A stretch of DNA of 18,963 nt, taken from contig DKBG01000039.1 in assembly GCA_002451155.1 (NCBI GenBank), positions 1 to 18,963 on the forward strand. The letters are read 5' to 3'. Within the stretch, counting starts at the first letter, position 1. Each line of letters starts with the position of its first letter. Origin of the DNA: Ignavibacteria bacterium UBA6906. Its GTDB lineage: Bacteria > Bacteroidota > Ignavibacteria > UBA10030 > UBA6906. Below the pieces are notes generated by a model. That model searched no databases. It saw only the letters and a list, made by a program, of their open reading frames with translations, and was not told the origin of the DNA. Shown piece after piece: positions 1 through 8,779 of the stretch. The position numbers were made by a program, and so were the translations under genes.

Positions 1-137
1 ATCACGTCTCCACCGCGTCCCCCATTTCCGCCGTCCGGTCCCCCTTTGGGGATGTATTTTTCCCTGCGGAAGCTGATGACGCCTGACCCGCCATCGCCAG
101 CTTTGACATGGATACGGGCACTGTCGACGAATTTCAT
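1..137 (-). CDS. obgE: GTPase Obg/CgtA, N-terminal part (runs off left edge)
   Basis: The 45 visible residues match the start of the Obg fold: MKFVDSARIHVKAGDGG, then SFRREKYIPKGGPDGGNGG, ending in GRGGDV. This glycine-rich N-terminus is diagnostic of Obg/CgtA, a large GTPase that binds the 50S ribosomal subunit and links ribosome maturation to growth control. The GTPase domain lies outside the window. The ATG sits in an ATGA overlap (134-137) with the stop of the upstream 406-residue gene, which points to translational coupling and explains why no separate ribosome binding site is needed. It is the third gene of a unit with the TPR protein and the unknown protein. The family assignment is firm; only the completeness is unknown. 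Confidence 0.93.
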   Translation of the reverse strand, partial: MKFVDSARIHVKAGDGGSGVISFRREKYIPKGGPDGGNGGRGGDV

Positions 138-1354
138 GCGTCAGTTTCGGGTGGAGCCGCGTACCGCTGATGAACGGTGTCAGTGAATTCGATCACATCC
201 TCCGCGTAGGGGTCGAGGTCGTTTATCTCATAGATCTGCTGGAGATATGCCGAAGCCTCTTTCCACGTGGGCAATGCGTTGAGCGTTGCCAGAACTCCGT
301 AGTAGTAGGCCTGATCCTTTTGGAAGATCTTTCGTATGAATCGATGGCGTTGTTTCTCTGAGACAAGGATGCGCAGGTCCGGAAGGTCAGGGACGCTGCC
401 AGGAATAGGCCCGACTGGCTCCGGGGCCGCGGGAGAGTGCTCTGGTTGTCGCAGGTGTGCGCCATCGGCCTCTTCGGGTTCGAACGGGTCGGGGGGATAC
501 ACACTCCCGTCGGGGGTATTGGCAGAGGGCTCTTCCACAGGATGGACGGAATCGGTGGATGGTGTTATCGGAGTCCCCGGGGGACGGCCGTCATAGAGTT
601 CTGTGATCAAGCCAATCAATTGACTGAGAGTGATTGTCTCTGTTCCCCGCAATCTGCAGATGCTCTCGATGTATTCCGTCATAATCTTCATCTTCTTGTC
701 TTCGAAAAAGGCAAGCACCGGAGTGAGCGGAATGGGGTCATCGAGAGTGGCATTCTTCAAGAGAAGGAAGTCAAAAATGGGCTTGCACAGCAGGGCGAGT
801 TCGCGCGGGCTGTGTTGTTTAACGATCTCATCATCGATCTTGCCGAGAAGGTGGCGGAAGTCCTCGATGGAAACGGGGGTGGATCCCCTTCTCCGCACAA
901 ATCCTTCGAGAAGACGGGGCAAATAGCTGTAGTCAGTGAGATGACCGAGTCGATCGAGGATGTACCGCGGCTCCACCCGTTCCTCGTCTTCAAAAAGGAA
1001 CTTCTCAAGAGTCCATTGCGGGCGCGTCAGGTATGCTTCGGTGAATTCAAGGGAGACGCGGAGCGCTGCGTGCAGTTCCGTCCGGGAAAGAGGATAGGAT
1101 GTCGCCAACGATTCCAGCAGCGCCCGTTTCAAGTGGCGCCGGCCAGTTGCGTCGAGTCGAAGCGACTCGAATCGGGGCAGCGTCCGGAGATCCTCCGCGA
1201 GCCATCGTGTCACTTCCGCGAGGAGGTAGGATCGTATGCCGGCCGGTATACTGCTCTCAAGAACGTCGCGAAGGAGAATTGACGGGGCCGAGCCGATTGT
1301 TCGTTCAAGCAAGAGGGGAAGCAGCGCGTCCGTGTGTCGTTCAGGGGTGGTCAC
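134..1354 (-). CDS. Uncharacterised 406-residue protein between a TPR protein and obgE
   Basis: I do not recognise a named family. The protein has no signal peptide or membrane segment, so it is probably cytoplasmic. It has three parts: a helical, Leu/Arg/Glu-rich N-terminal region (about residues 1-250); a low-complexity linker rich in Pro, Glu, Ser and Thr (about 255-325); and a compact C-terminal segment (about 328-395) containing RHRFIRKIFQKD, LPTWKEASAYL and DPYAEDVIEFTD, which looks like a small folded helical domain. The start is GTG at 1352-1354, inside a GTGA overlap with the stop of the TPR gene. Its own stop overlaps the obgE start (ATGA). This double coupling suggests co-production with both neighbours, but no function can be assigned from sequence. 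It is a real gene judging by the overlaps and the absence of competing frames with family matches. Confidence 0.85.
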   Translation of the reverse strand: MTTPERHTDALLPLLLERTIGSAPSILLRDVLESSIPAGIRSYLLAEVTRWLAEDLRTLPRFESLRLDATGRRHLKRALLESLATSYPLSRTELHAALRVSLEFTEAYLTRPQWTLEKFLFEDEERVEPRYILDRLGHLTDYSYLPRLLEGFVRRRGSTPVSIEDFRHLLGKIDDEIVKQHSPRELALLCKPIFDFLLLKNATLDDPIPLTPVLAFFEDKKMKIMTEYIESICRLRGTETITLSQLIGLITELYDGRPPGTPITPSTDSVHPVEEPSANTPDGSVYPPDPFEPEEADGAHLRQPEHSPAAPEPVGPIPGSVPDLPDLRILVSEKQRHRFIRKIFQKDQAYYYGVLATLNALPTWKEASAYLQQIYEINDLDPYAEDVIEFTDTVHQRYAAPPETDA

Positions 1355-4300
1355 TCGGTCTTTCCCTTAATCACGAGTTTGACGCGATCGATTTCCTTCC
1401 TGGCTGCGGCCTTAAACATGGCATCGATGCCGGGCCGGTCGATGATCTGCTGGTACATCGCCAGTGCCTGGTCATACCGTCCCATCTTCTCGTACGCCTG
1501 ACCCGACATGTAGAGTGAGTTCGCAGCCCAGTCGATCTTCCCCTTCTTTGTCACGAGGTAGGGGACCTTAAGAAAATCCAGGATAGCCTGTTGGTAATCC
1601 CCTTTGTTGAAGTTCGCCTCGGCGATATAGTACCGGATTTCCCCTTCAAGGTCGCTTCCGGCCTCGTCGATCAGGCCCTGGAGGTGAAGAACAGCCTGAT
1701 CATAGTAGCCGAGCCGGTCATACAGGATCCCGATCTTAATTCTCTTGTCGAGATTGTCCTCGCCGTTGGGATACAGGTCGAGATACTTCCGGGTAAGAGC
1801 CAGAGCCGCGTCGTATGCCCCGGCCGTCTCATAGGTCTCGATGAGATTGCTCATCGCGTATGGAAGTAGCTGTGGGTCCGGGGTCGGGTCGTCGACGATT
1901 GTTCTATAGTGCTTGATGGATTCATCCCACTTCTCGCCGTTGTAGTACAGATTGCCGAGCGCGAGGTGGGTCCGCGCGATGATGGGAGCGGTGGGATATT
2001 CCTCAAGCAATTGACGGAGTTGTTCAATTGCCTCTTTTGATTTGTTGCCTGCCTCGAGCGATTTTCCCGTCCAGTACATTGCCTCAGGGGCAGACGGGGT
2101 GTCGTCGTAGTTCTTTAAAACAAGTTGAAACGACTTGAGCGCCCGCTGGTAATCCTTCTTCCTGAAATAGTAGCTCCCCCGCTCGAGTTCGAAGGAGGCA
2201 CGCTCCGGGTCGGTGTCGCTGTACTTCTTGGAAAAGGCGGGGATTCGCTTATCGGCCTCGGCGATCTGATCGCTTCTGAGCAGCGCCAGCACGATCTGGC
2301 TCTCGTACCGTCGCTTGTCCGCCTCAGCGTCGGCATTCTGGGAAAGCTGGGTGTACTGCCTGATTGCATCCGTATACTCCCCGCTTTCAAACAGGAGAGA
2401 GGCGACATCGGGTGTTGCTGATGCGGACGGTGAAGCCTCGGCAGCGAGGCGAAAATAGGCGGCGGCGGCATCGAGAGCGCCCTCACTGCGCGCGATGATG
2501 CCGAGAGTGGTGAACGCCTCCCCCGCAGCCGCACCCGTGTGTTCCCGTGATAGGAGGGTGAGGAGGGTTTTCTTCGCCTCCGGAAATCGTCCGCTCAGGT
2601 ATTCGGTCTTCCCCAGAGCGAGGAGAAGCCCGGTTCCAGGATCGGGTTGTCCGAACAGGTTCTCTTCGCTCCGTGTGAGGAGATCCCGATACAGAGAGAG
2701 TGCCTGGGGATAGTTGCCCATGGCGGCGTGCGCGTCAGCGAGGGATCGCTGTGCCGCAGACGCCTGTGGCGTATAGTAGTAGTCCTCAGTGAGTTTCCGG
2801 TAGAATTCGAGGGCCTGCGCCGCCTCACCCCGCGAGAGCAGCGTGTTTCCCAGCTGCGCGAGGAGGATTGCGGCATACGGACTCGCTGTGTTACGGATCA
2901 GGTAAAGCTTGCCACGTTGAAGTGCCGTGTCGGTGAGGTTGATGCGGAAAAGAATACGAATGTACCGGAAGTCTGCCTCATTGCGGGAAGGCGAGGAGGG
3001 GTAGGCGACGAGCAGATCGTCGTACGTCGCAACTGCCGCGGCAAGACTGTCCGCCTCCTCCTGCAATGTGCCGATGCGCAGAAGGATTGCGTCGTTATGT
3101 GGGAAGCTCGGGAAGGCTTCTTGCAGTCGTGCGGCTGCAGCGCGAGTCCCTGCGAGGTCAGTTGCCTGGAGGGTAAACTGGGCCAGAGCGGCCTCAACAG
3201 CCCTGGGGTCGTCTGGCGCGGCCTGAAGAAAGGTGTTGTACGCCTCGACGGCAGAGGATCTCCGGTGGTTGTCGCGGATGCACTCGTATTCCAGAGACCG
3301 TGCGCGGAAGTACAGGGCATCCCGCGCCCGTTGACCTTCGAGCCCAGACTCGATTGCGGTCCTGAACTGTTCGTCGGCCGCCACATAATTCTTGAGGTCG
3401 TTGAAATAGATCTCCCCGAGCCGGAACGCCAGTCCTGCACGGTTCTTGTCAGCCACAACGTCGCCCACGAGAAGTGCGAGTTTCTCGAGGCCCGTGTCCT
3501 TATCTTTGTCTTCGAAAATTTCGATCATCCGGATGCGATCTTCCGCTTCGGTCCGGTATTCCGTTGCGGGAAAGCGTTCGAGCAGATCCCGATACAGCTG
3601 CACCGAACGGGTGTACTCTTTGAGCTGATCATTGCATCTGGCACTGCCCGCGAGGGCGTCGTCTGCAAGCGGAGATCTCCCGGGGCGGTATGCGAGTGCC
3701 TCGTAGAGAACGGCTGCTTTCCGTGGATCGCGCATTTCTTTTTCCGTGAGAGATGCGGCACGGTAGAGGGCCTGTCCCGCGTTCGGGTCGTCGGGGTTTT
3801 GCTCCGCAAAGGAGAGAAGTTGCTGCACCGCCTGGGCGTAGTTCTTCTGCGCCTGTGCGTTCAGCGCCAGTTGCAGCTGAGCCCGTCGCTTCAGACTTTC
3901 GGGGCCTTTGGATTTGATGATTGTCGCGCATGCATCACTGGACCTGCCGTAGTTCTTCCCGCTGGCGGCAGCACGGGCAAGTTTCCAGAGGATTGTGGCG
4001 GAGAGATCGTCCGACATCCCGCTTCCAAGGGCCTTTTCAAAGGAAGTGACGGCTTCCCCGTAATTGCCGAGCGCGACATATTCATCGCCGAGCGCGACGC
4101 GCGTTTGCTGGAGAAGGGCGCTGTCAGCCGGGATCTTCAGGGCAAGCGATTTCTTCAGGTTCTCAACGGCCTGATCATGTTGACCGGAAGAGGCAAAGAG
4201 GGTCCCGAGGTGAAAGTAGGCCGCCTGGGCTGCGGACGTAGATTTGTATTTCGTAACGATTTCCTGGTAGACCGCTGCGGCCTCGTCAAATTTCCCGGTA

Positions 4301-4980
4301 CTCTGATGGATGTTTCCAAGAATCAGTAAGGCCTGTGCTTTCGCGTCCGAGGATGATTCTCCCCCGATGACGCGTTTCAGTTCGCTCGTTGCCTGCCCGA
4401 GGTTCCCCTCTTCGAAGTAGATACGGGCCAGACCTGCGCGTGCGTTCAGCGCAGCGGCGGATGAGCCGTACTCCTGCAGGACGATGCGGAACACTCTCCT
4501 GGCATTGTCCCGTTCGCCTGCTTTCTGAAAGTACGTCCCGGCGGTCAGCAATGCCTCAGGCGCGATCTTGCTCTTGGGGTGGAACACCTTCACACGCTCA
4601 AATGCTAGTGCCGCCTCACGGTAATTATTGACCGCAACGTAGGTCTCGCCAACGTTCCACCAGGCCTCCGCGGCCTTTGGATTTGTCTGGTACGTCAGGG
4701 CAAAAGTCTGGAATGTGAGCCGTGCCTCTTCGTACCTGTTCAACTTGAGCTGAGTCAGACCGAGATAGTACCGGGCTTCAACTCCCTGGTCGGTATTGGG
4801 ATAGGAGCCTATGAATTGTCTCAGCTGTTCTGCGGCAAGATCAAAGAGGCCGTCGTTATACAGATTGATGGCGAGTTTGAAATCGGCGTTTTCCCTGGAG
4901 TCCTGTGCGGCGACTCTCCCGGGCGCGATGATGGCGCACAGCAGGAAGAGAATCAGAGGTGGAAGGGAACGAGAGATCAC
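1351..4980 (-). CDS. Large secreted TPR-repeat protein (1209 residues)
   Basis: An N-terminal signal peptide (hydrophobic stretch about residues 5-20, likely cleavage VAA|Q after residue 25) precedes an almost unbroken array of tetratricopeptide-type repeats reaching the C-terminus. Repeat signatures recur about every 35 residues, for example YNDGLFDLAAEQLRQF near the start, KFDEAAAVYQEI and YDQALAMYQQI near the end. By length there is room for roughly 30 repeats. The spacing and the YP/YPNT turns resemble the BamD/YbgF (TPR_6-like) class of envelope proteins. TPR arrays act as protein-binding scaffolds, so a periplasmic or outer-membrane-associated scaffold is inferred. The start is GTG at 4978-4980; the frame is closed by an upstream TAG and no ATG is available near it. 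No clear Shine-Dalgarno is seen. It is the first gene of the unit with the 406-residue protein and obgE. The specific partner is unknown. Confidence 0.88.
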   Translation of the reverse strand: MISRSLPPLILFLLCAIIAPGRVAAQDSRENADFKLAINLYNDGLFDLAAEQLRQFIGSYPNTDQGVEARYYLGLTQLKLNRYEEARLTFQTFALTYQTNPKAAEAWWNVGETYVAVNNYREAALAFERVKVFHPKSKIAPEALLTAGTYFQKAGERDNARRVFRIVLQEYGSSAAALNARAGLARIYFEEGNLGQATSELKRVIGGESSSDAKAQALLILGNIHQSTGKFDEAAAVYQEIVTKYKSTSAAQAAYFHLGTLFASSGQHDQAVENLKKSLALKIPADSALLQQTRVALGDEYVALGNYGEAVTSFEKALGSGMSDDLSATILWKLARAAASGKNYGRSSDACATIIKSKGPESLKRRAQLQLALNAQAQKNYAQAVQQLLSFAEQNPDDPNAGQALYRAASLTEKEMRDPRKAAVLYEALAYRPGRSPLADDALAGSARCNDQLKEYTRSVQLYRDLLERFPATEYRTEAEDRIRMIEIFEDKDKDTGLEKLALLVGDVVADKNRAGLAFRLGEIYFNDLKNYVAADEQFRTAIESGLEGQRARDALYFRARSLEYECIRDNHRRSSAVEAYNTFLQAAPDDPRAVEAALAQFTLQATDLAGTRAAAARLQEAFPSFPHNDAILLRIGTLQEEADSLAAAVATYDDLLVAYPSSPSRNEADFRYIRILFRINLTDTALQRGKLYLIRNTASPYAAILLAQLGNTLLSRGEAAQALEFYRKLTEDYYYTPQASAAQRSLADAHAAMGNYPQALSLYRDLLTRSEENLFGQPDPGTGLLLALGKTEYLSGRFPEAKKTLLTLLSREHTGAAAGEAFTTLGIIARSEGALDAAAAYFRLAAEASPSASATPDVASLLFESGEYTDAIRQYTQLSQNADAEADKRRYESQIVLALLRSDQIAEADKRIPAFSKKYSDTDPERASFELERGSYYFRKKDYQRALKSFQLVLKNYDDTPSAPEAMYWTGKSLEAGNKSKEAIEQLRQLLEEYPTAPIIARTHLALGNLYYNGEKWDESIKHYRTIVDDPTPDPQLLPYAMSNLIETYETAGAYDAALALTRKYLDLYPNGEDNLDKRIKIGILYDRLGYYDQAVLHLQGLIDEAGSDLEGEIRYYIAEANFNKGDYQQAILDFLKVPYLVTKKGKIDWAANSLYMSGQAYEKMGRYDQALAMYQQIIDRPGIDAMFKAAARKEIDRVKLVIKGKTE

Positions 4981-5017
4981 GGTGAGAGAATCTCTGGGAT
5001 TATGGCGAATTATCGAA

Positions 5018-5048
5018 CTAAAGTACTATATATTTGGATGCTGTGCAA
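5018..5048 (-). promoter_or_regulatory. Possible promoter for the TPR/unknown/obgE unit
   Basis: Read on the minus strand, TTG (5046-5048) is followed after 20 bases by TACTTTAG (5018-5025). The second box matches the Bacteroidota -7 consensus TAnnTTTG at five of the six fixed positions, and the first resembles the -33 TTTG box. The predicted transcript start would be about 30 bases before the GTG start of the TPR gene. The evidence is only this match, in AT-rich sequence, so it is tentative. Confidence 0.3.
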
Positions 5049-5403
5049 GGCGGTTTGCTCGGCCGGGGAAACGCATGAGCTGGACAATCATCCAAAAAAG
5101 GATGCATCGAGTAGCGGGGACCACACCGTTTCCCCGCCTCCAGGGTGAGATATCGCAGACGAGGGAGAGGTAGCGATCGGCGGGTGTCCGGACCTGCGTC
5201 GTTCTTTCGTCCGGATCCCTCGCAGGACGGGGAGGGTTATCGCTGCGAGACCAGATGATCAAATCCGTGGAAGGCGGTTCCCCATCGAGCGGGAAATCCT
5301 TCACTCGCCGTCGGGATCGGTTGCCCTGTTGTGCCCAGATCCGCCGCTTGGCGGCATCGGCCGATGAGCGGTCTTGGCCGGGGTGGTGGGGGGATACAGC
5401 GGA

Positions 5404-5430
5404 AAGGCCCGGGGGAGCGCCCCGGGCCTT
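5404..5430 (-). terminator. Hairpin terminator after sdhB
   Basis: There is a perfect 11-bp stem, AAGGCCCGGGG paired with CCCCGGGCCTT, around a 5-base loop, starting 22 bases past the sdhB stop codon. On the minus strand the 3' arm runs into only a short T run (TTT), so termination may be weak or aided by Rho. Its position at the end of the sdhCAB operon makes the role likely. Confidence 0.62.
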
Positions 5431-5452
5431 CGGTATCGTGTTTGTCGGACTA

Positions 5453-6193
5453 TCAGATGAGCTTTGCCCTGATAAACTCCCGGTTCAGTCTGGCGATGTG
5501 GGTTACCGAAATCTTCTTTGGGCATTCTGCCTCGCACGCATACGTGTTTGAGCATGCCCCGAACCCCTCTGCGTCCATCTGCGCGATCATCCGTTCTGCC
5601 CGCTCGACCCGTTCGGCTTGGCCTTGCGGGAGGAGGGCGAGCTGAGAGACTTTTGCGGCCACGAAGAGCATCGCGGAGGCATTCTTGCATGCCGCAACGC
5701 AGGCGCCGCACCCGATGCATGCCGCTGCATCCATGGCTTCATCAGCGACAGGTTTTGGGATCGGAATGGCGTTTGCATCGGGGGCGCCGCCGGTTCTGAC
5801 GGAGACATATCCCCCCGCCAGCATGATTCTGTCGAACGCGGTGCGGTCGACCACCAGATCTTTCAAAATGGGGAACGGTTTGGCCCGCCAGGGCTCGACT
5901 GTGATTTCCTCGCCGTCTCGGAAGTTGCGCATTCTCTGCTCGCAGGTGGCTGCTCCCTTGTGGGGACCGTGGGATCGCCCGTTGATCACCAATCCACAGC
6001 TGCCGCAAATTCCTTCCCGGCAATCGTGGTCAAAGGCGATCGGTTCTTCCCCCTTCCGGATCAGATCAGCGTTCAGGACGTCGAGCAATTCAAGGAATGA
6101 TGCATCAGGCGGGATATCCTTCACCGCGTATGTCTTAAACCCTCCTTCGGCCTCCCGGCTCTTCTGACGCCAGATCTTGAGCGTGAAGTTCAT
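5453..6193 (-). CDS. sdhB: Succinate dehydrogenase/fumarate reductase iron-sulfur subunit
   Basis: The 246-residue electron-transfer subunit of complex II passes electrons from the flavin of SdhA to the membrane quinone site. All cluster ligands are visible. The [2Fe-2S] cysteines are C58, C63, C66 (CREGICGSC) and C84. The ferredoxin-like half has C159, C162, C165 and C169 (CIGCGACVAAC), then C214, C220 and C224 (CEAECP), giving the usual [4Fe-4S] and [3Fe-4S] sites with spacing as in E. coli SdhB. The length is normal. The ATG at 6191-6193 overlaps the sdhA stop by one base (TAATG), so translation is probably coupled. It is the last gene of sdhCAB and is followed by a hairpin. Whether the enzyme works as dehydrogenase or fumarate reductase in vivo cannot be told from sequence. 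Confidence 0.96.
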   Translation of the reverse strand: MNFTLKIWRQKSREAEGGFKTYAVKDIPPDASFLELLDVLNADLIRKGEEPIAFDHDCREGICGSCGLVINGRSHGPHKGAATCEQRMRNFRDGEEITVEPWRAKPFPILKDLVVDRTAFDRIMLAGGYVSVRTGGAPDANAIPIPKPVADEAMDAAACIGCGACVAACKNASAMLFVAAKVSQLALLPQGQAERVERAERMIAQMDAEGFGACSNTYACEAECPKKISVTHIARLNREFIRAKLI

Positions 6194-8108
6194 TATTTGT
6201 AACTCCTCTGCGAAGGTTTCACGTAGTCAAACTTCAAGGGTTCCTTGTGGAGCTTCGGGACTTTGCCGTCGCCTGCATATTCCCAGGCGGCAACATAGGT
6301 GAAGTTCCTGTCATCGCGCTTTGCCTCGCCTTCCTCCGTCTGGGATTCCACCCGGAAGTGACCACCGCAGGATTCTTGGCGATGGAGGGCGTCCCGCGCG
6401 ATGAGTTCACTCAGTTCCAGGAAGTCCGCGACACGGCCGGCGCGCTCCAGTTCGCTGTTCAGGCTGTCTGCTGTGCCGACAACCTTGACGTCTTTCCAGA
6501 ACGCATTCCGGATCTTCGGGATTTCCTTGAGTGCGGCTTCAAGTCCCTTCTTATTACGTCCCATCCCCACGTTGTCCCACATGACCTTCCCGAGCTCTCT
6601 ATGAAAGTCATCGGCGGGCGTCTTGCCTCTGACAGACAGAAGGCGGCCAATCCTCTCGGTGACGTCCTTGGTCGTTCGTTGGAAAGGTTCGTCGGTCTCT
6701 TTTAGAGACTGGAAGGTTTCGGTCGCCAGGTAGTCCCCGATAGTATACGGGAGGATGAAATATCCGTCGGCAAGACCCTGCATCAGGGCGCTTGCACCCA
6801 GCCGGTTGGCGCCATGGTCGGAGAAGTTGGCTTCCCCGATGACGTAGAGCCCGGGAACGTTGCTCATCAAGTTATAATCGACCCAGAGTCCCCCCATGGT
6901 GTAGTGAATAGCCGGGTAGATACGCATCGGCAGTCTGTACGGGTCCTCATTTGTGATCTCGTGGTACATATCGAACAGGTTACCGTACTTCTCCTCGATC
7001 CAGTGTCGGCCGTTTCGTTTTATGGCGTCTCCAAAATCCAGGTAGACGGCGAGTTTCGTTGGCCCGACACCGTATCCATTGTCGCACATTTCCTTCGCGC
7101 GGCGGGACGCCACATCCCGCGGCACCAGATTGCCGAATGAAGGATAGAGGCGCTCGAGATAGTAATCCCGTTCGTTTTCAGGAATGTCCTGGGGGGGACG
7201 GGTATCGCCCTTCTTCTTGGGGACCCATATTCGCCCGTCATTTCGAAGACTTTCGCTCATCAGCGTCAATTTCGACTGATAGGCACCGCTCTGGGGAATG
7301 CATGTAGGATGAATCTGGGCGAAGCATGGGTTGCCGAAGCACGCACCGCGCTTGTAGGCTCTCCAGACGGCAGTCGCGTTGCTTGCCTTCGCCATGGTTG
7401 AGAGGTACCAGGTGTTCCCATATCCGCCGGTGGCGAGGACCACCGCGTGGCCTTGATAGGTTTCCAGCGCACCAGTCACCATATTGCGGGCCACGATGCC
7501 GCGCGCTTGACCGTCAGCGACGACCAGATCGAGCATCTCCCGGCGTGGGAAAAACTTCACCTTTCCCGCATCCATCTGCCGGCAGAGTGCGGAATAGGCA
7601 CCAAGGAGCAGTTGCTGTCCCGTTTGTCCGCGTGCGTAAAACGTTCGGGACACCTGTGCTCCCCCGAAGGACCTATTGTCCAGCAGGCCTCCGTACTCGC
7701 GAGGAAGGGAACGCCCTGCGCCACGCATTGATCGATGATGTTGCCGCTCACCTGTGCCAGCCGGTACACATTAGATTCCCGGGCCCGGTAATCGCCTCCC
7801 TTTACCGTGTCATAGAAGAGCCGATAGATGCTGTCCCCGTCGTTAGAATAGTTTTTCGGAGCGTTAATTCCTCCCTGGGCAGCGATACTATGCGCTCGGC
7901 GCGGGGATTCGTGATAGGAGACCAAGAGGACGTTGTATCCGAGTTCCGCAAGCGATGCTGCCGCGGATGATCCGGCGAGGCCAGTTCCGACGATCACAAT
8001 CGTATATTTGCGCTTGTTGGCGGCGTTGACCAGCTTCAGGTTGAAGCGATGAGAATCCCATTGTTTCTCAATTGGTCCAACGGGAATTTTCGAGTTGAGT
8101 TTCGTCAT
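6193..8108 (-). pseudogene. sdhA: Succinate dehydrogenase flavoprotein subunit, interrupted by a one-base frameshift
   Basis: SdhA oxidises succinate to fumarate with covalently bound FAD. The gene is split over two frames. The first runs from ATG 8108 to about 7704 and has the FAD-binding GTGLAG (residues 41-46) and the FAD-attachment histidine H73 in RAHSIAAQGG, ending in QCVAQGVPF. The second resumes at about 7701 with REYGGLLDNRSFGG and runs to the TAA at 6193-6195. It holds HPTCIPQSG (H about 267), the PRDVASR arginines (about 331 and 336) and GEANFSDHGANRLGAS. Homologues read VPFAREYGG here, so exactly one base is missing at about 7702-7704; restoring it gives 638 residues, a normal length. 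Everything else is intact, so a sequencing or assembly error is the likeliest cause, a recent mutation next. It starts 2 bp after sdhC and overlaps sdhB by 1 bp. Confidence 0.9.
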
Positions 8109-8110
8109 AA

Positions 8111-8779
8111 CTAATGTCCCCCCGTGAGATGAGCCCAGAGGAAGTACAGCGGCATCGAAGCGAAGGCGACAGGAATCAGGAGCCAGAAAATCACCGCGAG
8201 CCAATCGATCAGCGTACGGTAGGAGTGTACTCTGAGGCCGAATGTTTGGAAGGCCGATTGCACGCCATGCTTCAAATGGTAGCCGAGGAAGACCAGCGCA
8301 GCAAGATAGAATGCGTCGCCCCAGGGGTTCGCAAATGTCTCGCTGACCAGTTCATACATAGTCTTTCCAGTACTGAAGAATCTGGATTGAATGAAGAACG
8401 TGTTGATGTGCACTACCAGGAATACCAGAACGATCGTTCCTGTGACAAACATTATCCTTGATGACAGGGCGCTGTTCTCCGATGCGCCGCTGACAGCATA
8501 TCGCTCGCGGCGCACGTCCCGGTTTGTCCACCAGAGCCAGATCCCTACCACCATATGCAGCAGGAAACCCGCAAAGAGGAGGATTTCCAGCGGGCGTATG
8601 AGAGGGTGGCTGGCCATGAACTCGGAGTACGTGTCAAAGGTTCGTCCTTCATCCGAGGCGAAGAGGAAGAGATTGATGGTGAGGTGAACGATCAGGAAGC
8701 TGCCGAGAAAGAACCCCGTCAGCCCCATCAGGAGTTTTCGCCCGACGGAACTGGTGAGGAATGACGTGAGCCTGTTCAT
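8111..8779 (-). CDS. sdhC: Succinate dehydrogenase cytochrome b subunit (five-helix, di-haem type)
   Basis: This 222-residue integral membrane protein anchors SdhAB and holds haem b and the quinone site. About five hydrophobic helices can be seen (near residues 17-40, 62-84, 108-130, 155-178 and 190-215). Candidate haem-ligand histidines lie at H32, H75, H124 and H168 (plus H171), one per helix, matching the pattern of Bacillus subtilis SdhC (cytochrome b558). There is no sdhD, as expected for this single-anchor class. It is the first gene of sdhCAB, with sdhA starting 2 bp after its stop. The ATG at 8777-8779 has only a weak purine-rich region upstream. A 174-bp gap to the ftsX-type gene suggests its own promoter. 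Confidence 0.92.
   Translation of the reverse strand: MNRLTSFLTSSVGRKLLMGLTGFFLGSFLIVHLTINLFLFASDEGRTFDTYSEFMASHPLIRPLEILLFAGFLLHMVVGIWLWWTNRDVRRERYAVSGASENSALSSRIMFVTGTIVLVFLVVHINTFFIQSRFFSTGKTMYELVSETFANPWGDAFYLAALVFLGYHLKHGVQSAFQTFGLRVHSYRTLIDWLAVIFWLLIPVAFASMPLYFLWAHLTGGH

Larger units (their letters stand above)
4981..5452. other. 472-bp intergenic spacer, structure-rich, no convincing gene
   Basis: This spacer lies between the end of sdhB and the TPR gene, both read on the minus strand. Short frames inside it (for example 5026-5304, minus) show no family resemblance and look spurious. It contains several inverted repeats: the sdh terminator hairpin (5404-5430); a perfect CATCGGCCGATG palindrome (5355-5366); CCGCC-GCTT-GGCGG (5341-5354); TCCGGAC/GTCCGGA (5187-5193 with 5209-5215); GCGGGGA/TCCCCGC (5114-5120 with 5131-5137); and CATCC-A6-GGATG (5089-5104), which reads as a T6 tract on the minus strand. 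A possible promoter for the TPR gene lies at 5018-5048. The density of hairpins would fit a structured leader or a small RNA on the minus strand, but I recognise no known RNA family (SRP RNA, 6S, tmRNA and RNase P were considered). Confidence 0.5.

Noticed and set aside
437..1282. 281-residue open frame on the plus strand
   Set aside because: Antisense to the 406-residue gene, whose 4-bp overlaps with both neighbours support the minus-strand reading.
2647..4329. 560-residue open frame on the plus strand
   Set aside because: It lies wholly antisense to the TPR gene, shows no family motif, and is a by-product of G+C-rich codon use in the real gene.
5027..5036. TATATATTTG-like box on the plus strand, resembling a Bacteroidota -7 element
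   Set aside because: No plus-strand gene follows before 12216; the match is expected by chance in this short AT-rich patch.
5187..5215. Similarity of the CAGGTCCGG stretch (minus strand) to the conserved loop of SRP RNA
   Set aside because: The following bases do not continue as GAAGGAAGCAGC, and the flanks do not form the SRP hairpin.
5026..5304. 92-residue frame in the sdhB-TPR spacer, minus strand
   Set aside because: Composition rich in Arg and Pro, no ribosome binding site and no family resemblance; it crosses several inverted repeats and looks non-coding.
7557..8204. 215-residue frame starting upstream of sdhA at 8204
   Set aside because: The extra N-terminal residues overlap the end of sdhC and do not look like SdhA; the ATG at 8108, 2 bp after the sdhC stop, is the better start.
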